A program made the translations under genes and the position numbers. Source: an uncultured Oscillospiraceae bacterium (GTDB taxonomy: Bacteria > Bacillota > Clostridia > Oscillospirales > Ruminococcaceae). Taken from it: a stretch of DNA of 29,689 bases. The stretch spans positions 1 through 29,689 of the forward strand of contig CAKSGA010000014.1 in NCBI GenBank assembly GCA_934454435.1, given 5' to 3'. A model generated the notes under the pieces. It worked only from the letters and a program-made list of their open reading frames with translations. It was not told the origin of the DNA and ran no database searches. Shown piece after piece: positions 1 to 7,362 of this stretch. Within the stretch, counting starts at the first letter, position 1. Each line of letters begins with the position of its first letter.

Positions 1-19
1 TTTTTATGCCGTAACAGGT

Positions 20-2446
20 TTAGTTGCCTTTCTTGAGCACCTTATCCTGAACCCAGATCCAGATAGGACCAGCCAGGCATACGGAGCTGTAGAAGCCGAC
101 CAGCATACCGATAGCAAGCGGAATAGAGAAGGTCAGTATCGAGGTTACACCCATAAGGGCGCACACGATGGAAACGGAGATCATTGCGCAAACTGTGGTA
201 GCGGTGGTGATGATGGAACGAGGAAGCGTCTGGTTGATGGAGAGGTTAACGAGCTCGGAGTCGTTGAACTTCTTGCCGTACTTGGAGCGGTTCTCACGCA
301 GACGGTCGTAGATGATGATGGTGTTGTTGATGGAGTAGCCGAGCAGCGTCAGGATAACCGCCATGAAGTTGGAATCCAGCGACATGCCGCCGAATACGTA
401 TACGGCGTAGGTGATCGCAACGTCATGCAGCAGGCAGATGATCGCAATGATACCTGCTGAAAGACCGCCGATCTTCTGGAAGCGGAATGCGATGTAAATA
501 GCCAGGAGCACGAATGCAACAGCCACCGCAATAACGCAGGAGATAAGGAACGAAGTACCAGAGGAAGCACTGACGTTCGTGGTGTCGATGTTCTCGACAT
601 TGTTGTCGGGGAGCGCAGCCTCTACCTTGGCATTGATGGCGTTCAGTGTATCATCGTCCATCTTCTCATCGGAAGCAAAAGAGATCACCATTGTGTTCAG
701 ACCGCCTGTGAAGCTCGTACCGGTGGTAACGGAAACCTCAGGAACATTCTCCAGGGATTTTACATCGGCAGCGACCTTTGCAGTATCGGCCTCGGTTATC
801 TCGCCTGTGTAGCTGTAGGTAAGCATGGAACCACCCTTGAAGCGGATATCTACCTTGACGCCCAGGACAAACGAGAAGATAACGGTCAGGGCGATAACGG
901 AAGCGGAGATGATAACGAAGATCTTTGTCTTGCTTACGAAGTCAGCCTGCGGCTTTTCGGGAAGAGCAGGAGTTGTACTGATATCAGCGACCTTGTCTGC
1001 CGAAGCGGTCTTTTCACCGCCGTAAAGCCAGGGCTTTCTGAATACCTTGAACTGGGACAGTGACGTCACCATAAGTCTGGTAGCCCAGCATGCCATGATG
1101 AAGTTCATGATAACGCCGACCAGCAGGGTGAAGCCGAAGGAGTAGATGGTACCGTCTGTGGAAGCGCCGAACCATGTGCCGAATACCAGCATAAGGATAA
1201 CGGCAACGATGATAACTGTGAGGTTAGAGTCCAGGATAGCGGTAAAGCCTCTCTGGAAGCCGTTCTTGATTGCGCCGTCAATGGTTCTGCCAGCCTTGAG
1301 CTCCTCCCTGATACGCTCAGCGGAGAGCACGTTGCCGTCAACGCCCATGCCGACCGACAGGATAATACCTGCGATACCGGGGATAGTCAGCGTGCTTGCG
1401 GCGTTGAAGCCGAAGAAACCGGTGGAAGCAGCAAACATACCAGCGATCTGGCCAGCGAGTGCGATCACAGCAACCACACCGGGCAGGCGGTAGTAAACTA
1501 TCATGAATATAGCGATAACTATGAATGCGATAACGCCTGCGATACCCATAGCGTCACGTGCGCCGGTACCGAGTATCGGGGAGATGGTGGAGAGGTTCTT
1601 TATTTCCAGCTTGAACGGAAGAGCGCCGCCCTTGATGGTGTCAGCGAGCTTCTTTGCGTTGGTGTAGCCCTCGTCGCCGGTGTAGTTGCCGGAGATGGAA
1701 GCGGAGCCGTCAGCAATAACGGCGCTTACAGTGGGGGCACTGATCTCCTCATCGTCCATCCAGATGGAGATACGCTGTTTCTCTTCAACAGCCTTCTGAG
1801 TATATTCCTTGAACGCCTGCTTGCCGCTTTCGTTCAGGGTCAGGCTGATCTCGTAGCTTGTGGTAGTGTTCTTGTTCTGGGTGTTGACGTAAACACGTGC
1901 GTCGGAAACGTCCTTGCCCTCAAGAACTAACGGGAGATCCTCGTAGGTCTGGTCGCCGGTGAGGTCGCCGCTGTAGCCGTAACGGAATGTCAGCCTTGCG
2001 GTTGCGCCGATCTCCTTGACTGCCTGCTCCGGATCGAAGCTGGTGTCGTCAGCCTGCCACGGGAAACGAACGATGATGTTGTTCGCACCGAGGTCCTCAT
2101 AGACCTCATAGTCGTTGATGTTCTGGCTGACAAGACGGTTCTCGATGATCGTTTTTGCAGCGTCAAGGTCCTCTGCGGTGATCGGGTCTGTGTAGTCGTC
2201 CGGTGCGCCGAATGTTACGTTAACGCCGCCACGGATATCAATGCCCCATCTTACGTCGCCGAGTCCTGCGATTATGGTGGTCTTGTTATCGCCGTACTGT
2301 GTGCTTATTCCGAGGGTGGAAAGCAGTGCGAATGCGATGATAAGTACCGCCAGAACGAAGAACACGGGTCTGCCTATTCTTCTCTTCAAATGTAGTTCAC
2401 TCCATTTCACTTTCACGGCAGCAGACATACTGCCGAATATAATCAT
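20..2446 (-). CDS. secDF: Protein translocase subunit SecDF (SecD-SecF fusion)
   Basis: SecDF is an RND-superfamily membrane protein that works with SecYEG and uses the proton gradient to help complete export of secreted proteins. The 808 residues hold a SecD half (first membrane segment about 26-48, DIRGG motif near 70, large external P1 region, then a cluster of membrane segments with GMGVDGNV followed by ERIREEL) joined to a SecF half (first segment about 510-530, RFKGG motif, then GYSINNT and YDRLREN). The fused arrangement is usual in Bacillus and many Firmicutes. The SecD membrane Asp is kept, but the SecF Asp of the usual SINDT motif is Asn here (see findings). The open frame starts at the ATG ending at 2446; a second ATG six codons in (2428) may be the real start, because the -10 box lies only 8 bp upstream of the first one. 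No convincing Shine-Dalgarno precedes either. The stop is TAA at 20-22. Family assignment is very secure. Confidence 0.95.
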   Translation of the reverse strand: MIIFGSMSAAVKVKWSELHLKRRIGRPVFFVLAVLIIAFALLSTLGISTQYGDNKTTIIAGLGDVRWGIDIRGGVNVTFGAPDDYTDPITAEDLDAAKTIIENRLVSQNINDYEVYEDLGANNIIVRFPWQADDTSFDPEQAVKEIGATARLTFRYGYSGDLTGDQTYEDLPLVLEGKDVSDARVYVNTQNKNTTTSYEISLTLNESGKQAFKEYTQKAVEEKQRISIWMDDEEISAPTVSAVIADGSASISGNYTGDEGYTNAKKLADTIKGGALPFKLEIKNLSTISPILGTGARDAMGIAGVIAFIVIAIFMIVYYRLPGVVAVIALAGQIAGMFAASTGFFGFNAASTLTIPGIAGIILSVGMGVDGNVLSAERIREELKAGRTIDGAIKNGFQRGFTAILDSNLTVIIVAVILMLVFGTWFGASTDGTIYSFGFTLLVGVIMNFIMACWATRLMVTSLSQFKVFRKPWLYGGEKTASADKVADISTTPALPEKPQADFVSKTKIFVIISASVIALTVIFSFVLGVKVDIRFKGGSMLTYSYTGEITEADTAKVAADVKSLENVPEVSVTTGTSFTGGLNTMVISFASDEKMDDDTLNAINAKVEAALPDNNVENIDTTNVSASSGTSFLISCVIAVAVAFVLLAIYIAFRFQKIGGLSAGIIAIICLLHDVAITYAVYVFGGMSLDSNFMAVILTLLGYSINNTIIIYDRLRENRSKYGKKFNDSELVNLSINQTLPRSIITTATTVCAMISVSIVCALMGVTSILTFSIPLAIGMLVGFYSSVCLAGPIWIWVQDKVLKKGN

Positions 2447-2454
2447 ACTATTCT

Positions 2455-2483
2455 ATTATAATATAAAAACCGGAAATAGTCAA
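2455..2483 (-). promoter_or_regulatory. Housekeeping promoter of secDF
   Basis: On the minus strand TTGACT (plus 2478-2483) and TATAAT (plus 2455-2460) are separated by exactly 17 bp. The predicted transcription start falls at about 2447, directly at the first ATG of secDF, so the mRNA would have almost no leader if that ATG is used, or about 18 nt if the ATG at 2428 is used. Confidence 0.75.
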
Positions 2484-2499
2484 TAGCAAAATAACGGCA

Positions 2500-2529
2500 G
2501 GCGGAGAATTTCTGTGATTTTTCTCCGCC
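2500..2529 (-). terminator. Hairpin terminator after the 200-aa membrane protein gene
   Basis: GGCGGAGAA (2500-2508) and TTCTCCGCC (2521-2529) form a perfect 9-bp stem with a 12-nt loop, six bases past the stop codon of the minus-strand gene. The minus-strand downstream sequence is only moderately T-rich, so efficiency is uncertain. Confidence 0.6.
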
Positions 2530-2535
2530 CGGGGG

Positions 2536-3138
2536 TCATTTATACATTATATTGTCCTTATTGAACTTGTCGGTGTATCCCACGTACCAGCCGAGCTGGG
2601 TCATGACCGGTATCACCGCATAGAACAGCAGCATCAGCGCCGGGAACAGCGGCGACATATCGTCTATCTGGCGGTAGTCGGTCTGGACCCAGGCCTTGTC
2701 GGCAAGCTCAGGCATGGGGACGAAGGTCTGTATGAACGGGTATGCGCTGCCGCTTATGAAACGGTAGACGTAGAACGTGTCCGCCTCCGGGAAGAACAGC
2801 TTGTTCAGCAGGAGCACAACCGTCGGCGCAGCGGCTGTTACGAACATTATCAGCCCGAGGAATATCCACCGCCTTGGCAGCGGAGCGTCCACACGGTGGT
2901 TTTTCACGAGGGAGCGCTCCCGGGCGCCGTCCTTCCAGGCAACGGTGAACATCAGCATGTGGAAAATCGCCAGGGAGCACAGCATGGCGATAATGTTCAT
3001 CATGATAACGAAGCCGGGGTTGTCGGACTTGCTGGTGAACATCGTCAGCGCCATCGTCATGAAGAAGCACAGCAGGTTCCCCAGTACGATGTATCCCACG
3101 CCTTTCAGCAGCAGGAGGTAAAAGGGTTGTCTTTTCAT
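2536..3138 (-). CDS. Hypothetical four-segment membrane protein
   Basis: A 200-residue protein of unknown function. It has four predicted membrane segments: about 8-33, 41-65, 92-113 and 162-185. A basic loop (KDGARERSLVKNHR) follows the second, which places that loop in the cytoplasm, and a longer external loop rich in aromatic residues follows the third. No catalytic motif or family signature is recognisable. The start ATG at 3138 is supported by AAAGGA 6-7 nt upstream. It is divergent from the gene at 3248 and ends in its own hairpin terminator, so it is probably a single-gene unit. A role in membrane physiology cannot be narrowed further. Confidence 0.75.
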   Translation of the reverse strand: MKRQPFYLLLLKGVGYIVLGNLLCFFMTMALTMFTSKSDNPGFVIMMNIIAMLCSLAIFHMLMFTVAWKDGARERSLVKNHRVDAPLPRRWIFLGLIMFVTAAAPTVVLLLNKLFFPEADTFYVYRFISGSAYPFIQTFVPMPELADKAWVQTDYRQIDDMSPLFPALMLLFYAVIPVMTQLGWYVGYTDKFNKDNIMYK

Positions 3139-3247
3139 TGTAGTTCCTTTCGGTGGAATATGTTTCCTGAAAAGTAAGGGTGTATTTCACGTGAGTGATG
3201 GGATAATATCCATAAGGAAAAACCTGAATTAATATGGAGGTCACGAA

Positions 3248-3691
3248 ATGAGCAGTTTCAGGAATGATCAGAGCGCCGAGATACTCGGCAGCGTTTACAG
3301 GAATGCGGAGATGGCGTATGAGTCCTCCGGGGACGTGCTGAAGCACTGTCCTAACCGGAAGCTCGCCGGGGAGATAAACGCCCAGCGTGAGCGTTACCGT
3401 GAGGTCGCTGCCCAGACCCGCAGCGAGATAGTCCGCCGTGGCGGAGTGCCGAAGGACTACCCCGCCTACACAAAAATGATGGCTAGAATGGGCATAGCCA
3501 TGCGCACGGCGAACGACCACAGCAGCCAGAACATCGCTTCCCTTATGATACGTGGAACCACGATGGGGATAATCGACATGCAGCACGCAGTCAACCGTTC
3601 CCACCAGGCGGAGGGGCGCATACGCACTGACGCCCAGCAGCTTCTCCGGCGTGAGCAGGACTTCTGCGACCATCTGAAGGACTACTTGTGA
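3248..3691 (+). CDS. Small helical protein, ferritin-like four-helix type
   Basis: A 147-residue soluble protein, almost entirely predicted helix, with no signal peptide or membrane segment. Its helical pattern, including SAEILGSVYRNAEMAYES near the start, a central MIRGTTMGIIDMQHAVN and a final LRREQDFCDHLKDYL, resembles small ferritin-like four-helix proteins common in Clostridia, from memory of that family; no search was possible. The regularly spaced Glu/His metal ligands of true ferritins are not evident, so iron storage should not be assumed. A strong GGAGG lies 8 nt before the ATG. It is a lone plus-strand gene, divergent from the membrane protein at 2536-3138 and convergent with the one at 3761-4717. 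Sure that it is a gene, unsure of function. Confidence 0.75.
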   Translation: MSSFRNDQSAEILGSVYRNAEMAYESSGDVLKHCPNRKLAGEINAQRERYREVAAQTRSEIVRRGGVPKDYPAYTKMMARMGIAMRTANDHSSQNIASLMIRGTTMGIIDMQHAVNRSHQAEGRIRTDAQQLLRREQDFCDHLKDYL

Positions 3692-3724
3692 TGGACAAGG
3701 AGAAAGTTCCATGTGACGTTGAGG

Positions 3725-3743
3725 GAGCCCGCCAGCGGGACTC
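3725..3743. terminator. Possible weak hairpin between convergent genes
   Basis: GAGCCCG (3725-3731) can pair with CGGG-A-CTC (3736-3743, one bulged A) around a CCAG loop. It lies in the 69-bp gap between the convergent genes ending at 3691 and 3761. There is no T tract on either side, so termination is only a guess from position. Confidence 0.3.
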
Positions 3744-3760
3744 GGCACGGAAGAGCCCGG

Positions 3761-4717
3761 TCAGCGGCCCTGCCAGTCGGGGTTCACAAGATTGTTGTTG
3801 ACGATATTGTCCAGGACTATCTCGGCACGGCGGCGCTGTTCCCTGGCATGGTCGGAGTTTCCGGTCATGTCCACGGCGAATTCGTTGCGCAGGTAGATGC
3901 CGATGTCGTCCGGGCAGCTCGACCAGCGCATCTGGTCCATCATACCGGTGGTGTTGAGCTGGAGCCCGACGTCCTGGTACAGTACTGCGTCAGGGTAGAG
4001 CTCCGTCAGGTCTCGGAAGAACTCGGAGTGCAGCGGGACTTCTGCCGTAGAGGGTTCCTCTGACGCCTCCGTGGTGACGTTGGAGCTTGCGTCCGTGACG
4101 GTGTTTATCAGGCGAATGATCTGCCGGTCGGAGATATAGAGCTGGCTGTCGCCGGTGAAAAGCTCGGCGTGGAACTTCTGGTTCATGGCGTCGGTGTATT
4201 CGCTCATGCCGTTCTTGGTGGAAAGGTCGATGTAGTTCACGCCGACATGCACATAGCCGTTGTTGTCAAAGTCCGGGCAGTAGCGCTCCAGTGCGACTTC
4301 AAGCTCCTCGGTGTTGACAAAAAGGTCGTCGGAGTGGGTGTTGGAGATGATCAGCACATACAGGTCGTTTTTCTCACGGGTGAGGGTCTGAACGGTCAGG
4401 AAAGTCACCAGTGCCACTGCGAAGATGGTGCCGAACATCGCCCACTTGTAGTGGTAGAAGAAGTTCTCCACCGCTTTCCAGCCCTTTGGCTTATCGTAGG
4501 TGGGGGGAGAGTCCTCGGGTATCTCCTCACTTTCCTCAATAAGACCCTGGCGGAGCTTCAGCAGCTCTGCCTTTTCGTGCTGCTGGCGCTGCTGCTCTTC
4601 TATCTCCCGGCGGACTTTCGCCATGGGGTCTGCTTTTTTGCGGCGAATGGGCTGGGCGTTTCCGTCGTCGTCCGACAGCAGGCTTTTGTATTCTTTGTTT
4701 TCGTTGTTATCTGGCAT
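3761..4717 (-). CDS. Hypothetical single-pass membrane protein with large external domain
   Basis: A 318-residue protein of unknown function. The first 80 residues are charged and cytoplasmic, with a likely coiled coil at about 32-60 (REIEEQQRQQHEKAELLKLR). One membrane segment follows at about 92-112, then an external domain of about 200 residues with a Thr/Ser/Glu-rich loop. The start chosen is the ATG at 4717, which has AGGAGA at the right distance; an in-frame ATG at 4741 overlaps the stop of the upstream gene (ATGA) and would place that Shine-Dalgarno inside the coding region. The gene follows the 129-aa membrane protein gene directly and the two are almost certainly one transcript. No enzyme motif is seen; a sensor or envelope-assembly role is only a guess. 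Confidence 0.75.
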   Translation of the reverse strand: MPDNNENKEYKSLLSDDDGNAQPIRRKKADPMAKVRREIEEQQRQQHEKAELLKLRQGLIEESEEIPEDSPPTYDKPKGWKAVENFFYHYKWAMFGTIFAVALVTFLTVQTLTREKNDLYVLIISNTHSDDLFVNTEELEVALERYCPDFDNNGYVHVGVNYIDLSTKNGMSEYTDAMNQKFHAELFTGDSQLYISDRQIIRLINTVTDASSNVTTEASEEPSTAEVPLHSEFFRDLTELYPDAVLYQDVGLQLNTTGMMDQMRWSSCPDDIGIYLRNEFAVDMTGNSDHAREQRRRAEIVLDNIVNNNLVNPDWQGR

Positions 4718-4737
4718 TATTTTCTCCTGTGGGGATA

Positions 4738-5127
4738 TCATTCAGACTTCCCGTATTTTCTTACAAGGTGAGTGACCGGGGCGGCGGTCACGGCGATAAC
4801 GGCGTATATCACAAAATACACCATGAACGCTCCGGTTTCCGTCCGGAACACCGTTGCCGCCGAAAGCAGGAAAGCGATGGGCGGAAACAGTGCCGTGTAC
4901 CATCTCCGGCGGAGGTCCCACCCGGCAAAAATGGCCGCCGCAAGGCAGAATGCCGGGTCGAGAAAGAAGAACAGCGCCAGGCACACCATCATTCCTGCGT
5001 CTGACGGCACAGCGCCGATCATCGCCGCCGGAATTCCCAGCATTACAGCAAGACTTGCCGCAAGGCACGCCGCTGAGATGATTATGTCCCTCCGGTGCGA
5101 CTTTATGAAAGCGATGATCTTTTCCAC
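4738..5127 (-). CDS. Small four-segment membrane protein, unknown function
   Basis: A 129-residue hydrophobic protein with about four membrane segments (14-38, 45-69, 76-93, 98-118) and a basic C-terminus. The start is GTG at 5127, chosen because GAGGTGG lies four bases upstream; no ATG is available in frame near it. It is the first gene of a two-gene minus-strand unit with the single-pass membrane protein at 3761-4717. No known family signature. An overlapping 135-codon frame (4742-5149) lacks membrane character and is treated as a shadow. Confidence 0.7.
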   Translation of the reverse strand: MEKIIAFIKSHRRDIIISAACLAASLAVMLGIPAAMIGAVPSDAGMMVCLALFFFLDPAFCLAAAIFAGWDLRRRWYTALFPPIAFLLSAATVFRTETGAFMVYFVIYAVIAVTAAPVTHLVRKYGKSE

Positions 5128-5180
5128 TTCCCCACCTCTTTTCGGGCATAATTATGGATTTGAATTGGTCGTAATAAACT

Positions 5181-5207
5181 ATAAAGCCGCACGATCGGCG
5201 GCTTTAT
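5181..5207. terminator. Bidirectional-looking hairpin between lysS and the 129-aa gene
   Basis: ATAAAGCCGC (5181-5190) and GCGGCTTTAT (5198-5207) form a perfect 10-bp stem with a 7-nt loop. On the plus strand it is followed by TTTTTG, on the minus strand by TAGTTTATT. Its position, downstream of lysS and upstream of the next minus-strand gene, fits a terminator for readthrough from lysS. Confidence 0.6.
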
Positions 5208-5271
5208 TTTTGTTCAGTTGACATTACAGAAAGTATAAACACTTTGTGATTATGCTAAATGTAATACCAAA

Positions 5272-5286
5272 ACCCGCTTAACGGGT
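5272..5286 (-). terminator. lysS terminator hairpin
   Basis: On the minus strand ACCCG-TTAAG-CGGGT followed by TTTTGG begins 6 nt after the lysS stop codon. The stem is only 5 bp, so it may act together with the larger hairpin at 5181-5207. Confidence 0.5.
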
Positions 5287-5292
5287 GGTCAG

Positions 5293-6816
5293 TCACTTCT
5301 CCGGCTTCATCGTCGGGAACAGCAGAACGTCACGAATGCTTGCGGAGTCGGTCAGCAGCATAACAAGACGGTCGAAGCCGAAGCCAAGTCCGCCTGTGGG
5401 GGGCAGACCGTATTCCAGGGCTGTGATGAAGTCCTCGTCCACCTGGGCGTCGTTGCCGCCCTGGGCACGCTTTGCAGCTACCTGCTTAACGAAGCGCTCC
5501 TTCTGGTCGATGGGGTCGTTCAGCTCGGAGAACGCATTACCGAACTCTGTACCATTCATGAAGTACTCGAAACGTTCGGTGAACGCCGGGAACTCCGGCT
5601 TTCTCTTTGCGAGCGGCGAGTTCTCAACGGGATAGTCGTAGATGATGGTCGGCTGAATGAGGTTCTCCTCAACGAACGCCTCGAAGAATGCGATGAGGAC
5701 ATGACCCTTTGTGGAGTTCCCGTCCAGCTCATCGTCAACGTGGTGCTCCTTTGCGCAGGCTCTTGCGGCTGCGTCGTCAGCCCAGCTGTAGTAGTCAACG
5801 CCGGCGTACTTCTTTACGGCGTCTATCATGGTCAGGCGCTCCCAGGGCTTGCCTACTGCGATCTCCCTGCCCTGGTAGGTAACGGTGTCAGTGCCGCATA
5901 CGTTCAGGGTAACTGTACGGTAAAGCTCCTCGATAAGATCCATCATGCCGAAGTAATCGGTATATGCCTGATACATCTCAATGGAGGTGAACTCAGGATT
6001 GTGAGTAGCGTCCATACCCTCGTTTCGGAAGATCCTTCCGACCTCGTATACCTTGTCGAAGCCGCCTACGATAAGGCGCTTTAAGTAGAGCTCGGTTTCG
6101 ATACGCAGATACATGTCGATGTCAAGAGCGTTGTGGTGGGTCTTGAACGGACGTGCAGCGGCACCGATCTCCAGGGGAAGAAGAGTAGGCGTATCAACTT
6201 CGAGGTATCCACGGCTGTCAAGGAAGTTCCTTATCTCACGGAGAATTCTGGAGCGCTTTACGAAGGTGTCCTTGTTCTCGGGGTTTGCTATGAGGTCGAG
6301 GTAACGCTTTCTGTAACGCTCCTCCTTGTCCTTCAGGCCGTGCCACTTCTCGGGCAGGGGCAGCAGGGACTTGGACAGCAGCATTATCTCGTCTGCGTGC
6401 ACGGATATTTCGCCCATCTTGGTGCGGAATACCTTGCCCTTTATGCCCACGATATCGCCGAGGTCCCACTTCTTGAACTCTGCGTATGCGTCATCGCCGA
6501 TCTCGTCACGGCGTACATATACCTGCATTCTGTCGGAGCCGTCACGGACGTCTATAAAGCTTGCCTTGCCCATGATACGGCGGGTCATCATTCTGCCTGC
6601 GATGGCGACCTCGGAGTTCTCAAGCTCCTCGAAACGGTCACGTATATCCTTGTTGGCGATGGTGACGGGGTACTTTGTTATAGTATAGGGATCCTTGCCT
6701 GCTGCCTTGAGCGCTGCCAGCTTCTCCAGCCTTACACGGTGCTGTTCGTCGAGCTGCTCTGCGGTCATTTCCTCGGGCTCGGTGTTTGCGTTCTGGTTTT
6801 CGATCTGGTCTGCCAT
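5293..6816 (-). CDS. lysS: Lysyl-tRNA synthetase, class II
   Basis: Charges tRNA-Lys with lysine in the cytoplasm using ATP. The 507 residues show an N-terminal anticodon-binding OB fold (about 68-150) and a class II catalytic core: motif 1 around 187-211, motif 2 at 257-280 (VYEVGRIFRNEG then HNPEFTSIE), and motif 3 at 475-488 (GGLGFGFDRLVML). The THHNALD and YDYPVENSPLAK segments are typical of bacterial LysS. The length matches the family. The ATG at 6816 is preceded by AAGGAGG inside the end of greA, and greA's TAA is only three bases upstream, so the pair is translationally linked. greA-lysS adjacency is known in several Firmicutes. No T-box motif precedes it. Identification is secure. 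Confidence 0.97.
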   Translation of the reverse strand: MADQIENQNANTEPEEMTAEQLDEQHRVRLEKLAALKAAGKDPYTITKYPVTIANKDIRDRFEELENSEVAIAGRMMTRRIMGKASFIDVRDGSDRMQVYVRRDEIGDDAYAEFKKWDLGDIVGIKGKVFRTKMGEISVHADEIMLLSKSLLPLPEKWHGLKDKEERYRKRYLDLIANPENKDTFVKRSRILREIRNFLDSRGYLEVDTPTLLPLEIGAAARPFKTHHNALDIDMYLRIETELYLKRLIVGGFDKVYEVGRIFRNEGMDATHNPEFTSIEMYQAYTDYFGMMDLIEELYRTVTLNVCGTDTVTYQGREIAVGKPWERLTMIDAVKKYAGVDYYSWADDAAARACAKEHHVDDELDGNSTKGHVLIAFFEAFVEENLIQPTIIYDYPVENSPLAKRKPEFPAFTERFEYFMNGTEFGNAFSELNDPIDQKERFVKQVAAKRAQGGNDAQVDEDFITALEYGLPPTGGLGFGFDRLVMLLTDSASIRDVLLFPTMKPEK

Positions 6817-6819
6817 GGA

Positions 6820-7305
6820 TTATGCGTCCTCCTTCTTGCTGATGTTGAGTATCTTGAACTGAAGATCGCCGGAGGGCGTTTCAGCAGTTACGATATCACC
6901 GATGGTGTGATCCAGAAGAGCCTTGCCTATCGGGGACTCATTGGACATGTGGCCCTTGTCGATATTGGCTTCGCTCGTACCTACGATCTGGAAAGTCATT
7001 TCCTCTTCCATCTCCATATCGAGGATCGTGACAACGTTGCCTATGCCTACCTTTTCAGTGGTGATGTCGCTGTCGTCTACTATCTCAGCGTGCTTCAGGG
7101 TAGCCTCGATCTCAGCGATACGGGATTCTACAAGGCCCTGCTCGTTCTTTGCTTCATCGTACTCACTGTTCTCGGAAAGGTCGCCGAAGGAAAGAGCCAC
7201 CTTGATCTTGGCTGCGACTTCGGGACGGGTAACGGTCTTGAGGTGTTCCAGTTCCTCACGGAGCATCTTCTCGCCGGCTTTTGTAAGTTTGATAGTTGAA
7301 CTCAT
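6820..7305 (-). CDS. greA: Transcription elongation factor GreA
   Basis: GreA enters the RNA polymerase secondary channel and stimulates cleavage of backtracked RNA. The 161 residues have the expected N-terminal coiled coil (about 8-75) with the conserved acidic tip GDLSENSEYDEAKNEQ, in which D42 and E45 match the Mg-coordinating pair of the family, and a C-terminal FKBP-like domain (about 85-157) with SPIGKALL and GD..T..TPSG. The start ATG has GGAGG about 8 nt upstream. The S41 peptidase gene ends 57 bp upstream and no good promoter or T-tract terminator is visible in that gap, so greA may be read from the ftsE promoter as well as a local one. Confidence 0.97.
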   Translation of the reverse strand: MSSTIKLTKAGEKMLREELEHLKTVTRPEVAAKIKVALSFGDLSENSEYDEAKNEQGLVESRIAEIEATLKHAEIVDDSDITTEKVGIGNVVTILDMEMEEEMTFQIVGTSEANIDKGHMSNESPIGKALLDHTIGDIVTAETPSGDLQFKILNISKKEDA

Positions 7306-7362
7306 GATAGTTGTCCTCCAAATATATTCTCAGGTGTGCCGTCCTGCGGCGCAGCCTGTTTT

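Noticed and set aside
2708..3748. Minus-strand frame of 346 codons covering the 147-aa gene and part of the 200-aa gene
   Set aside because: It would overlap two better supported genes on both strands and shows no protein features.
3691..3801. Small 36-codon plus-strand frame starting at the stop of the 147-aa gene
   Set aside because: It runs antisense into the end of the 3761-4717 gene, has no ribosome site at the right place and no protein-like features.
5218..5240. TTGACA followed by TATAAA as a plus-strand promoter
   Set aside because: The spacing is about 10 bp, too short, and no plus-strand gene follows.
6133..7299. Long plus-strand frame (388 codons) opposite lysS and greA
   Set aside because: It is antisense to two securely identified genes, has no ribosome site, and its protein is a Leu/Val/Tyr-rich shadow typical of codon bias.
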